From contig NZ_PGCP01000011.1 of NCBI RefSeq assembly GCF_002812985.1, positions 1 to 64,000 on the forward strand: a DNA stretch of 64,000 nt. The letters are read 5' to 3'. Shown piece after piece: positions 19,191-30,035 of this stretch. Under the pieces are notes generated by a model that had not been told where the DNA came from, made no database searches, and saw only the letters and a list, made by a program, of their open reading frames with translations. Source of the DNA: Aeromonas lusitana. GTDB taxonomy: Bacteria; Pseudomonadota; Gammaproteobacteria; Enterobacterales; Aeromonadaceae. The translations under genes were made by a program, and so were the position numbers. The stretch's first letter is position 1. Every line of letters starts with the position of its first letter.

Positions 19191-19389
19191 CCTCCACCAC
19201 CTGCGTGTCCAGCGCCAATGGCTTTAGATTATCCAGCGCATCCAGCACCACGGCATGGGAAGCCGCCTGTTGCTGAGCCACTAATTCTTGCTCCAGTTGG
19301 CGGGTATCCAGCTCGGGTCTGGGGTTCTCATTGGCCGTGGCATTCAGGCTCAAGGTGCTCAGCATCAGGGCGGCGATCAGGGTTTTCAT
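19156..19389 (-). CDS. Small exported protein of unknown function
   Basis: 77 residues: MKTLIAALMLSTLSLNATAN is a clear signal peptide with cleavage likely after NATA or NATAN. A charged, Gln-rich mature part of about 57 residues follows, with the segment RQLEQELVAQQQAA predicted helical. SD GGAG lies 9 nt before the ATG on the minus strand. It does not match a family I recognise. It overlaps the araC-type gene tail to tail by 35 bp, and its promoter would lie in the AT-rich stretch 19420-19520. Probably periplasmic. Confidence 0.7.
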   Translation of the reverse strand: MKTLIAALMLSTLSLNATANENPRPELDTRQLEQELVAQQQAASHAVVLDALDNLKPLALDTQVVEVSSANATHPES

Positions 19390-19573
19390 CTGGCATTCTC
19401 CGGTAGGGTTGAGATGACCAGAGAGTTATTCCAATACTCGTGCCAAATTTATAACATTATGATTTTGTTTAATTTAATATTTTTATGATGCGCAGCCAGA
19501 TGCATACGTCACTTCACCAGGTTGTTTTTAAACCAACAGTTGGTTGTTTTTACCACACCTGATTTGCATAGGC

Positions 19574-19589
19574 TGTTCCACGTGGAACG
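19574..19589. promoter_or_regulatory. parS-like ParB-binding site 2
   Basis: TGTTCCACGTGGAACG contains the 14-bp perfect palindrome GTTCCACGTGGAAC, the form used in Pseudomonas-type parS. It lies in the non-coding stretch 19390-19670 upstream of avtA. Confidence 0.85.
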
Positions 19590-19670
19590 TCCGGTTATTT
19601 TGATCGACACCCACTTTTAAACTGAGCTATGGTGCTACATCCCCGTAACTCAATCTGGATCCGCCACCGA

Positions 19671-20924
19671 ATGGAATTTTCCTTGTTCGGCGAGAAGTTC
19701 ACTCGCCACGCCGGCATTACTCAACTCATGGATGACCTCAATCAGGGGCTGCTCAATCCAGACGCCATCATGCTGGGAGGCGGCAACCCGGCACCCATTC
19801 CCGCCATGCTGGAGCGTTTCCAGGCCGAGGCCAAGACCCTGCTCGACAACGGCGAGCTAGTGAAAGCCATGGCCAACTATGATGGCCCGCAAGGCAAGGA
19901 CAGGTTCACCAAGGCGCTGGCCACTCTGCTCAGCAAGGAGCTTGGCTGGGAGATCAGTGCCAAGAATATCGCCCTGACCAACGGCAGCCAGAACGCCTTT
20001 TTCTATCTGTTCAACCTGCTGGCGGGTGAGTTCGCCGATGGTCGCAAGAAGAAGGTGCTGTTCCCCCTAGCCCCGGAATACATAGGCTATGCCGACTCGG
20101 CACTGGCCGACGATCAGTTCGTGGCCTACAAACCCACCATAGAGAAGCTGGCGGATGGTCAGTTCAAATACCATGTGGATTTCGAACGTCTGCAGGTGGG
20201 TGATGATATAGGGGTGATCTGTGTCTCTCGTCCTACCAACCCGACCGGCAACGTGCTGACTGACGAGGAGATCGAGCATCTGGATCAGATTGCCCGCGAC
20301 AAGGGCATTCCCCTGCTCATCGACAACGCCTACGGGGTGCCCTTCCCCGGCATCATCTTCAGTGAAGCCAGGCCGTTCTGGAACGCCAATACTATCCTCT
20401 GCATGAGCCTCTCCAAGCTGGGGTTGCCGGGCACCCGCTGCGGCATCGTCATCGCCGACGAGAAGATCATCCAGGCCATCACCAACCTGAGCGGCATCAT
20501 CAACCTGGCACCGGGCAGCCTGGGCCCTGCGATCACCATTCCCATGATAGAGAGCGGCGAGATCATCAGCCTGAGCGAGCAGGTGGTGAAGCCCTTCTAC
20601 CGGCAAAAAGCCGAGCTGGCGGTCAAGCTGCTGCGTGAGGCGATCCCGGATCCCCGCTTCCATATCCACAAGCCGGAAGGTGCCCTCTTCCTCTGGCTCT
20701 GGTTCGAAGACTTGCCGATCCACTGCCAGGAACTCTATGAGCGATTGAAGGCCAAGAACCTGCTGATCGTGCCAGGTCACTACTTCTTCCCCGGCATAGA
20801 TGACCCGGAGTGGCGCCACAGCCAGGAGTGCATCCGCCTCAACTACTCCCAGAGCGAGGAGCTGGTGCGTCGTGGTGTCGCCATACTGGCGGAGGAGATC
20901 AACCGTCTCTACGGCGACAGTTGA
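19671..20924 (+). CDS. avtA: Valine-pyruvate aminotransferase
   Basis: 417 residues, same size as E. coli AvtA. This is a PLP-dependent fold-type I enzyme that transfers amino groups between valine or alanine and the matching keto acids. The start MEFSLFGEKFTRHAGITQLM aligns closely with MTFSLFGDKFTRHSGIT of E. coli, which sets the start at 19671 rather than the upstream in-frame ATG. Active-site motifs: SRPTNPTGNV, IDNAYGVPFPG and SLSKLGLPGTRCG with the PLP lysine. It is monocistronic and ends before a bidirectional terminator shared with the Hsp20 genes. Confidence 0.96.
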   Translation: MEFSLFGEKFTRHAGITQLMDDLNQGLLNPDAIMLGGGNPAPIPAMLERFQAEAKTLLDNGELVKAMANYDGPQGKDRFTKALATLLSKELGWEISAKNIALTNGSQNAFFYLFNLLAGEFADGRKKKVLFPLAPEYIGYADSALADDQFVAYKPTIEKLADGQFKYHVDFERLQVGDDIGVICVSRPTNPTGNVLTDEEIEHLDQIARDKGIPLLIDNAYGVPFPGIIFSEARPFWNANTILCMSLSKLGLPGTRCGIVIADEKIIQAITNLSGIINLAPGSLGPAITIPMIESGEIISLSEQVVKPFYRQKAELAVKLLREAIPDPRFHIHKPEGALFLWLWFEDLPIHCQELYERLKAKNLLIVPGHYFFPGIDDPEWRHSQECIRLNYSQSEELVRRGVAILAEEINRLYGDS

Positions 20925-20939
20925 TCATGCTGGAATGAA

Positions 20940-20965
20940 AAAAGGCCTGCAATCGCAGGCCTTTT
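20940..20965. terminator. Bidirectional terminator between avtA and hsp20 genes
   Basis: AAAAGGCCTGC - AATC - GCAGGCCTTTT: an 11-bp stem with T runs in both orientations, between convergent genes. Confidence 0.88.
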
Positions 20966-20977
20966 CGTATGGGGGAC

Positions 20978-21418
20978 TTAGTTTGGCAGCACCAGCGGCT
21001 CGGCTTGACCGATGGGGATGGCGCGCGGCTTGAGCGCCTCGGGCAGCTCGCGGGCCAGATCGATGATCAGCAGACCGTGCTCCAGTCGGGCGTCTCGCAC
21101 CTCGACGTGCTGGCTCAGCTTGAAGGCGAGCTCGAAGTCACGCTCGGCGATCCCCTGATGGAGGAACTGGCGCTCACCGTTGGCTGTCCCCTTGCGGCCC
21201 TTCACCTTGAGGGTACCGTTTTCGGTCTCCAGCTCCAGCTCTTCACGCTCGAAGCCAGCCACCGCCAGGGTGATGCGGTAGCCATCTTGCTCCCGCTTTT
21301 CGATGTTGTAAGGGGGATAGGCCGCTGTCTTGTGCTCAAACAGGCCTTCCAGCTCACGGGCCATCCGCTCGAAGCCGACGGCATTGGAATAGAGATGAGA
21401 AAAATCGAGGTTACGCAT
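20978..21418 (-). CDS. Small heat shock protein Hsp20 (IbpB-like)
   Basis: 146 residues. Starts MRNLDFSHLYSNAVGFERM as IbpA/IbpB proteins do. The alpha-crystallin domain spans about 35-125: YPPYNIEKREQDGYRITLAV and the end motif GLLIIDLARELPEALKPR. It binds unfolding proteins and hands them to DnaK/ClpB. It is the second gene of a pair, 83 nt after the first Hsp20 gene. No separate heat-shock promoter is visible, so it is probably co-transcribed. Its SD AAGGA is covered by its own ROSE-like hairpin. It could be called ibpB by position. Confidence 0.92.
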   Translation of the reverse strand: MRNLDFSHLYSNAVGFERMARELEGLFEHKTAAYPPYNIEKREQDGYRITLAVAGFEREELELETENGTLKVKGRKGTANGERQFLHQGIAERDFELAFKLSQHVEVRDARLEHGLLIIDLARELPEALKPRAIPIGQAEPLVLPN

Positions 21419-21443
21419 AATCCTATCCTTCTAATAAGCAACA
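21419..21443 (-). promoter_or_regulatory. ROSE-like RNA thermometer before the second hsp20 gene
   Basis: The minus strand reads TTGCTT - ATTAG - AAGGA. The UUGCU element (21436-21441) pairs with the SD AAGGA (21425-21430) with a G opposite G, the hallmark of the ROSE thermometer of ibpA-type genes. The helix would melt at heat-shock temperature and free the SD, which lies 7 nt before the ATG. Confidence 0.65.
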
Positions 21444-21501
21444 GGTTGTACTCTTCTCAGGCCCATCATCGGCACCCGGGAAGCTTGGTCAGAATCAGGG
21501 G

Positions 21502-21915
21502 TTAGCCGTTGATTTCAATCTTGCGCGGCTTCATCGCTTCAGGCACTTCACGCACTAGATCGACGTGCAGCAGACCATTTTTCAGATCGGCGCCCTTCAC
21601 CCGCACATAGTCGGCCAACTGGAAGCGACGCTCGAAGCCTCGCTCGGCTATGCCTTGATACAGATAGTTGCGATCCGCGTCGGCCTGCTTGCTCCCCTTC
21701 ACCGTTAGCAGGTTTTCCTGGAAGCTCAGCTCGAGCTCTTCCTGGGTAAAGCCCGCCACCGCCATGCTGATGCGGTAGTCGTTGTCGCCCAGCTGTTCGA
21801 TGTTATAGGGGGGATAGCCGGCATTGCCGTTGCTGGCAGCGGACTCGATGAGATTGGCCAGACGATCGAAACCGATGGCAGAACGATAGAGCGGGGAGAA
21901 GTCGATAGAACGCAT
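21502..21915 (-). CDS. ibpA: Small heat shock protein IbpA
   Basis: 137 residues, exactly the E. coli IbpA length. [21 protein letters not shown] and [24 protein letters not shown] are family-typical. The alpha-crystallin domain runs from about residue 35 to 120 and ends with [23 protein letters not shown] holdase for aggregating proteins. First gene of an ibpA-hsp20 pair, with a sigma-32-type promoter about 100 bp upstream and an RNA thermometer over its SD. It shares about half its residues with the downstream gene. Confidence 0.95.
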   Translation of the reverse strand: MRSIDFSPLYRSAIGFDRLANLIESAASNGNAGYPPYNIEQLGDNDYRISMAVAGFTQEELELSFQENLLTVKGSKQADADRNYLYQGIAERGFERRFQLADYVRVKGADLKNGLLHVDLVREVPEAMKPRKIEING

Positions 21916-22006
21916 AGTATTACCCTCTTTTGAGCGATAACAGATTGTTTGCCCTCCATTTGGACGGGCGCCTGGTCGAAACCTCTATTGAGCGTTCCGG
22001 CCTTGT
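21916..22006 (-). promoter_or_regulatory. ibpA leader with ROSE-like RNA thermometer
   Basis: A leader of about 90 nt. The part next to the start reads TATCGCTC - AAAA - GAGGGTA. The UCGCU element (U-Y-G-C-U, 21932-21937) pairs with the SD GAGGG (21922-21927) with one G-G opposition. This is the conserved 3' hairpin of ROSE elements, which block translation at normal temperature. Confidence 0.7.
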
Positions 22007-22011
22007 TACCT

Positions 22012-22040
22012 ATATAGGGGTCAGCTTTTTCCTTTCAAGG
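22012..22040 (-). promoter_or_regulatory. Sigma-32 (RpoH) heat-shock promoter of ibpA
   Basis: The minus strand has CTTGAAA (22033-22039) and, 13 nt on, CCCCTATAT (22012-22020). The sigma-32 consensus is CTTGAAA with CCCCATNT at 13-17 nt. The spacing and both boxes fit closely. Confidence 0.8.
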
Positions 22041-22184
22041 GCGATTTTTAAAAAATTTTTCCTCCCTCATTCTCGAGATGCAATTTGGCCCGATGACGAT
22101 GATTATCGGCCCGTGGGCCACTCATGGCCTACCTCGCTCGGCGCCATACTGGTTGCACACACACCACACCAGACCGAGGACGCC

Positions 22185-22955
22185 ATGAAAATCACCCAGG
22201 TTCGCAACGCCACCCTGCTCCTTCACTACGCCGGGATCCGCTTCCTGATCGACCCCATGCTGGCACCCAAGGGAGCCTATCCCGGCTTCGAGGGCATGGC
22301 CAACAGCCACCTGCGCAACCCTTTGGTCGAGTTGCCGCTGCCCATGGCGACCCTGCTCGCGGTGGACGCCGTGATAGTGACCCATGACCATCTGGACCAC
22401 TGGGATCCCGTGGCGCAGCAACTGGTCCCCAAGCACCTCCCCCTGTTCGTGCAGCATCAGCTGGACGCCGATACCCTCCGTGCGAGCGGCTTTCAGGATG
22501 TGCGCCTGCTGGGGGAATCGGGGGAATTTGCCGGCATACGATTGCAGCAGACGGAAGGTCAGCACGGCAGTGACAAGATCATGGCCGTGCTGGGAGAGCG
22601 GCTCGGCGAGGTCTGCGGCGTGGTCTTCTCCCATCCCACAGAGAAGACCCTCTACCTGGCCGGCGATACTGTCTGGAACGAGCAGGTGGCCCAGAGCCTG
22701 AGACGCCACACCCCAGAGGTGGTCGTACTCAACTGTGGTGATGCCCATATTCCCGGGCTCGGCCCCATCATCATGAACAAGGAAGACGTGCTGGCCGTGT
22801 ATCAGGCCGCCCCCCAAGCCACCCTGATCGCCAGCCATCTGGAAGCCGTCAACCATGCCCTGCTGTCGCGGCGCGAGCTGCGGGACTATCTCGGTGAACA
22901 AGGCATGCAGCAGCGGGTACTGGTGCCGGAGGACGGCGAGACCCTGGTGCTGTGA
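22185..22955 (+). CDS. Metallo-beta-lactamase-fold hydrolase (UlaG-like)
   Basis: 256 residues from MKITQVRNATLLLHYAG. The metal-binding signature HDHLDHW (THDHLDHWDPVA) sits near residue 66, with a further Asp in YLAGDTVW and His in SHLEAVNH. Similar single-domain proteins act on esters, lactones or phosphate esters; the substrate here cannot be told. The ATG at 22185 has SD GAGGA (22175-22180), and the upstream in-frame extension lacks support. Divergent from ibpA; the space between carries the heat-shock promoter on the other strand. Confidence 0.88.
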   Translation: MKITQVRNATLLLHYAGIRFLIDPMLAPKGAYPGFEGMANSHLRNPLVELPLPMATLLAVDAVIVTHDHLDHWDPVAQQLVPKHLPLFVQHQLDADTLRASGFQDVRLLGESGEFAGIRLQQTEGQHGSDKIMAVLGERLGEVCGVVFSHPTEKTLYLAGDTVWNEQVAQSLRRHTPEVVVLNCGDAHIPGLGPIIMNKEDVLAVYQAAPQATLIASHLEAVNHALLSRRELRDYLGEQGMQQRVLVPEDGETLVL

Positions 22956-23042
22956 GCAAATGGGCCATGGCGCCACATGGCCCTTCGTCTTTTCACGACC
23001 AGCGACTATCATCCTTGTGCAACGAGCAGAGGAAGCCACCAT

Positions 23043-24005
23043 ATGCCTAGTCCGATAGTCGCCGTCGTGACCTTCGATCAGTTCAGCCCCTTCCATTGTG
23101 CCGTGCCCTGCCTCATCTTCGGCGACATGATGATGCCGGGGCGGCCCCTGTTCGAACTCAGGCTCTGCGCCGGCGATGCCATCCCCCAACCCGCCTCCTC
23201 ACAAGGCTTCCATATCCACCCTCCCCATGGGCTAGAAGCCCTGGCCGAGGCGAACATAATCATCATCCCCTTCTGGCGGGATCCGGCGGAGCGTCCGGCC
23301 CAGCCCTTGCTCGATGCTTTGGTGACCGCCCATGACAGAGGCGCCCAGGTGGTGGGGCTCTGCCTAGGCACCTATGTGCTGGCCTACGCCGGCTTGCTGG
23401 AGGGGCGCAGGGCTTCCACCCACTGGGAATACGAGCAGGACTTCATGCAGCGCTTTCCCTGCGTGCGGCTCGATACCAATGCCCTCTACGTCGACGATGA
23501 GCGGCTTATCACCTCGGCAGGCACGGCGGCCGGGCTGGATTGCTGCCTATACCTGGTGCGCCAGCACCACGGCAGCCAGACAGCCAACAAGCTGGCAAGG
23601 CGGCTGGTGGTGCCACCCCATCGAGAAGGAGGTCAGGCCCAGTTCATCGAGCAACCTGTGCCCGCCTCCACTCGGGATGCCAGGATGAATCAGCTGCTGG
23701 ATCATCTGCGTGCCCATCTGGCACAGCCCCACAACCTGGACAATCTGGCGGAGCACTGCCTGATGAGTCGGCGTACCTTCACCCGCCGCTTCCAGCAGGC
23801 GACCGGCCTCTCCGTCGGCGACTGGCTGCTGGCCGAGCGGCTCAGGCGCAGCCAGGAGTTGCTGGAGTCCAGCTCTCACTCCATGGAACGCATCGCCAAG
23901 CTGGTGGGGTTGAAGACGGCTACCAGCCTGCGCCAGCACTTTCGCACCCGCTTCGGGGTATCCCCGAGCGAGTGGCGCCGCACCTTTCGCGGCGACAGGG
24001 TATAG
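23043..24005 (+). CDS. GlxA-like transcriptional regulator (DJ-1/PfpI + AraC)
   Basis: 320 residues. The first 190 residues form a DJ-1/PfpI-type domain (VAVVTFDQFSPFHCAVPCL, the nucleophile-elbow-like VVGLCLGTYVLAYAGLL and ERLITSAGTAAGLDCCLYLV). The C-terminal 100 residues are an AraC domain with two helix-turn-helix units (LAEHCLMSRRTFTRRFQQATG and IAKLVGLKTATSLRQHFRTRFGVSPSEWRR). This layout is typical of regulators of nitrogen or amino compound catabolism such as FtrA/CdhR. Start ATG 23043 has SD AGAGGAAG. It stands before a WYL regulator on the same strand. Target unknown. Confidence 0.93.
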   Translation: MPSPIVAVVTFDQFSPFHCAVPCLIFGDMMMPGRPLFELRLCAGDAIPQPASSQGFHIHPPHGLEALAEANIIIIPFWRDPAERPAQPLLDALVTAHDRGAQVVGLCLGTYVLAYAGLLEGRRASTHWEYEQDFMQRFPCVRLDTNALYVDDERLITSAGTAAGLDCCLYLVRQHHGSQTANKLARRLVVPPHREGGQAQFIEQPVPASTRDARMNQLLDHLRAHLAQPHNLDNLAEHCLMSRRTFTRRFQQATGLSVGDWLLAERLRRSQELLESSSHSMERIAKLVGLKTATSLRQHFRTRFGVSPSEWRRTFRGDRV

Positions 24006-24064
24006 CGCAGCCCTCGCCGTCATCCGTCCAACGAAGCGCATCACAGACCCCAAGGAGCCATTTC

Positions 24065-24769
24065 ATGTCCCGTTCCGAACGCCTGCTCGCCCTGCTCCAG
24101 CTGCTGCGTGGGCATCGCTACGCCATCACGGGCACGGCTCTCGCACAGGAGCTCGGCATCAGCCTGCGTACCCTCTATCGGGATATTGCTACCCTGCAAG
24201 CCCAGGGAGCACAGATTGAGGGGGAAGCCGGCATCGGCTATGTGCTGAGACCCGGTTTCACGCTGCCACCACTGATGTTCAGCGAGGAGGAACTGGACGC
24301 CCTGGTGCTGGGTTCCCGCTGGGTGGCCGAGCACGCCGACCATACCCTCAGTGCCGGGGCCAGGAGTGCGCTGGCCAAGATAGAAGCCGTGCTGCCCGCC
24401 GAGTATCGCCAGCAACTCCAGGCCAATGCCCTACTCATCGGCTCCTACCGTACCAGCCAGAGCACGGATGAGACGCGGCTGCGCGGCGCCATCCGTCAGC
24501 AGCGCAAGGTAACTCTCAGCTATCGCGATCTGAAGGAGTCACGCTCGGAGCGCACCGTCTGGCCCTTTGCCCTCGGCTACTTCGACAAGGTGAGGGTACT
24601 GATGGCCTGGTGCGAGTTGCGCCAGGACTTTCGCCACTTCCGGGTCGATCGCATCGACCATCTGCAACTGGAGGAGAGTCCCTACCCCAGGAGCCCGGCC
24701 CTGCTGCTCAAAGAGTGGCGGGCCAGCCAGCAGATCCCGCAGCCGGGATTCATTGCTGACAGAAACTGA
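24065..24769 (+). CDS. YafY-type regulator (HTH + WYL domain)
   Basis: 234 residues from MSRSERLLALLQLLRGHRYAI. An N-terminal winged HTH (about 1-60: GTALAQELGISLRTLYRDIATL) is followed by a linker and a WYL-type ligand domain (VTLSYRDLKESRSERTVWPFALGYF, VLMAWCELRQDFRHFRVDRI). WYL regulators bind small ligands or nucleic-acid products and act as repressors or activators. SD AAGGAGCC is 7 nt before the ATG. It is followed after 65 nt by a VOC-family gene, which could be its target. Confidence 0.92.
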   Translation: MSRSERLLALLQLLRGHRYAITGTALAQELGISLRTLYRDIATLQAQGAQIEGEAGIGYVLRPGFTLPPLMFSEEELDALVLGSRWVAEHADHTLSAGARSALAKIEAVLPAEYRQQLQANALLIGSYRTSQSTDETRLRGAIRQQRKVTLSYRDLKESRSERTVWPFALGYFDKVRVLMAWCELRQDFRHFRVDRIDHLQLEESPYPRSPALLLKEWRASQQIPQPGFIADRN

Positions 24770-24834
24770 CACCCTGGTTGGCCATGCTGACTGGGTCGGC
24801 GCAGTGCGCCATCCCCCAGAGCAAGGAGTGTCAC

Positions 24835-25212
24835 ATGCATATCCCCCAATTCAGCATCCTCTATGTCGCCAACCCGGTACGCAGCGCCCTCTTCTACCGC
24901 GAGCTGTTCCAGCGCGCCCCGGTGGAAGAGTGCCCCAGCTTCGCCATGTTCGTGTTCGACTCGGGCGCCAGACTGGCACTCTGGGCCAGAGAGCAGGTCA
25001 AGCCGGTTGTCAGCCAGGAGGCCGGCGCCATGGAGCTGGCCTTCCCCCTGCCCGATGATGCCAGCGTCGATGCCAGCTTTGCCAAGTGGCAGGCCGACTG
25101 CCTGACCATAGCGCAGCACCCCATCCGGATGGAGTTCGGCTACACCTGCGTGGCACTGGATCCCGACGGCCATCGCCTGCGTCTCTACTGCCCGGCCCCC
25201 GAACTGACCTGA
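24835..25212 (+). CDS. VOC family protein (glyoxalase/dioxygenase-like)
   Basis: 125 residues from MHIPQFSILYVANPVRSALFY. It has the paired beta-alpha-beta-beta-beta repeats of the vicinal oxygen chelate superfamily, ending YTCVALDPDGHRLRLYCP. Such proteins include drug-binding resistance proteins, epimerases and glyoxalases. The reaction cannot be assigned. SD AAGGAG lies before the ATG at 24835, and the upstream in-frame ATG is not supported. It may share a transcript with the WYL regulator. Confidence 0.85.
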   Translation: MHIPQFSILYVANPVRSALFYRELFQRAPVEECPSFAMFVFDSGARLALWAREQVKPVVSQEAGAMELAFPLPDDASVDASFAKWQADCLTIAQHPIRMEFGYTCVALDPDGHRLRLYCPAPELT

Positions 25213-25236
25213 GGATAAGGGTATCTGCGGAGGCGG

Positions 25237-25252
25237 TGTTTCACGTGGAACG
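25237..25252. promoter_or_regulatory. parS-like ParB-binding site 3
   Basis: TGTTTCACGTGGAACG, identical in all 16 bp to the site at 17179. It lies in the gap between the VOC gene and the gyrB terminator. Confidence 0.8.
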
Positions 25253-25278
25253 TGACTCTTGTGCCCAACCCTGAAAAC

Positions 25279-25309
25279 AAAAAGCCGGTCACAAGGGGAC
25301 CGGCTTTTT
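25279..25309. terminator. Bidirectional terminator between VOC gene and gyrB
   Basis: AAAAAGCCGGTC - ACAAGGG - GACCGGCTTTTT: a 12-bp stem with A and T runs on either side, serving both convergent units. Confidence 0.9.
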
Positions 25310-25328
25310 CATCTTTGGCTGATACGTC

Positions 25329-28846
<3,518 letters not shown>

Positions 28847-28848
28847 GA

Positions 28849-29952
28849 CTAGATCCGCATCGGCATCACCACGTACTGGGCATCTTGGCTGTCAAAATCC
28901 TCAATAATGGCGCTGCTGATGGAATCGCTCAGGCAGATCCGGATTTGGTCACATTTTAACGTATTCAACACGTCCAGCACATAGGAGACGTTGAAGCCGA
29001 TCTCCATCTCGCCAGCCTCGTATTGTACGTCAAGCAGCTCTTCCGCTTCTTCCTGTTCCGGGTTGTTGGCGGTGATGCGCAGCAAATGTTGCTGCAAATT
29101 GAGACGCACCCCACGGAATTTTTCGTTGGAGAGGATGGCGGCGCGGGCGAAGGCCTGGCGCAGATCCTCGCGACCGGCGATCAGCGCCTTGTCGCTGCCC
29201 CGCGGGATGACGCGGCGCCAGTCCGGGAAGCGGCCATCCACCAGCTTGGAGGTGAAGATGAAGCCATCCAGGGCGGCACGCAGGTTGCTGCGACCGATCT
29301 GCAGCCGTACCGGCTTGTCTTCCGCCTCGAGCAGGCGTACCAGCTCCAGCACCCCTTTACGGGGCAGGATGACTTGATGATCGGGCAGAGATTCCTGCAC
29401 CACCTCGCGGCGGCAGGTGGCCAGACGGTGACCGTCGGTCGCCACGGTACGCAGGCCGTGGCCCTCGCTCTCGAACAGCATGCCGTTCAGGTAGTAGCGC
29501 ACGTCCTGGCTGGCCATGGAGAACTGGGTCGCATCGATGAGTTTTTTAAGCTCCAGCTGACTGATGTCGAACTCGAGCACGGATTCCCAGTCCTCGATGT
29601 TCGGGTATTCGGTCGCCGGCAGGGTCGACAGGTTGAAGCGGGAGCGGCCGGAACGGATGATCAGCCGCTCGCCTTCGGTGTTGAGGCGAATGTCCGCCCC
29701 TTCCGGCAGGCCACGGCAGATATCCAGCAGCTTGCGAGCCGGCACTGTGGTGCGGCCATCCTGACTGTCGCTGTTGAGATAGACCTGACCGATCATCTCC
29801 ACCTCGAGGTCGGTCCCGGTCAGCGACAACAGACCGTTGCTGACATCGAGCAGGACGTTGCCGAGGATCGGCAGGGTCGGCCGGCCACCCAGGGCACCGG
29901 ACACCAGTTGCAGAGGACGTAACAGGGCCTCACGGCTAATTTCGAGCTGCAT
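28849..29952 (-). CDS. dnaN: DNA polymerase III beta subunit (sliding clamp)
   Basis: 367 residues (366 in E. coli). Forms the ring-shaped dimer that holds the replicase on DNA. It starts MQLEISREALLRPLQLVSGALGGRPTLPILGN and ends YVVMPMRI, the family C-terminus at the protein-binding cleft. Three repeated clamp domains of about 120 residues. It follows dnaA by 83 nt; the gap contains a diverged copy of the last dnaA codons. Confidence 0.99.
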   Translation of the reverse strand: MQLEISREALLRPLQLVSGALGGRPTLPILGNVLLDVSNGLLSLTGTDLEVEMIGQVYLNSDSQDGRTTVPARKLLDICRGLPEGADIRLNTEGERLIIRSGRSRFNLSTLPATEYPNIEDWESVLEFDISQLELKKLIDATQFSMASQDVRYYLNGMLFESEGHGLRTVATDGHRLATCRREVVQESLPDHQVILPRKGVLELVRLLEAEDKPVRLQIGRSNLRAALDGFIFTSKLVDGRFPDWRRVIPRGSDKALIAGREDLRQAFARAAILSNEKFRGVRLNLQQHLLRITANNPEQEEAEELLDVQYEAGEMEIGFNVSYVLDVLNTLKCDQIRICLSDSISSAIIEDFDSQDAQYVVMPMRI

Positions 29953-29972
29953 CTGTGCTCTCCGTTGTGATT

Positions 29973-30006
29973 AGGAGGAAAAGGTTCGGATCAGGTTGGA
30001 ATATTC
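29973..30006. repeat. Diverged copy of the dnaA 3' end in the dnaA-dnaN spacer
   Basis: Bases 29973-30006 match 30038-30071, the last part of dnaA, at 30 of 34 positions with a constant 65-bp offset. The copy read on the minus strand codes EYSNLIRTFSS followed by a stop, compared with [11 protein letters not shown]-stop at the true DnaA end. The 65-bp offset is not a multiple of three, so the copy is in another frame. The dnaN SD, GGAG, lies in the spacer nearer to dnaN. Confidence 0.85.
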
Positions 30007-30035
30007 ACACTGCATCTGTCCACTTGGTTCCGTTA

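Noticed and set aside
21930-22184. N-terminal extension of the metallo-hydrolase
   Set aside because: The extra 85 codons cover the ibpA promoter and leader on the other strand, show no homology and lack an SD. The ATG at 22185 has GAGGA.
23540-24064. Extension of the WYL regulator into the GlxA-like gene
   Set aside because: The frame is open but shadowed by the real upstream gene. SD AAGGAG and the HTH start fix the start at 24065.
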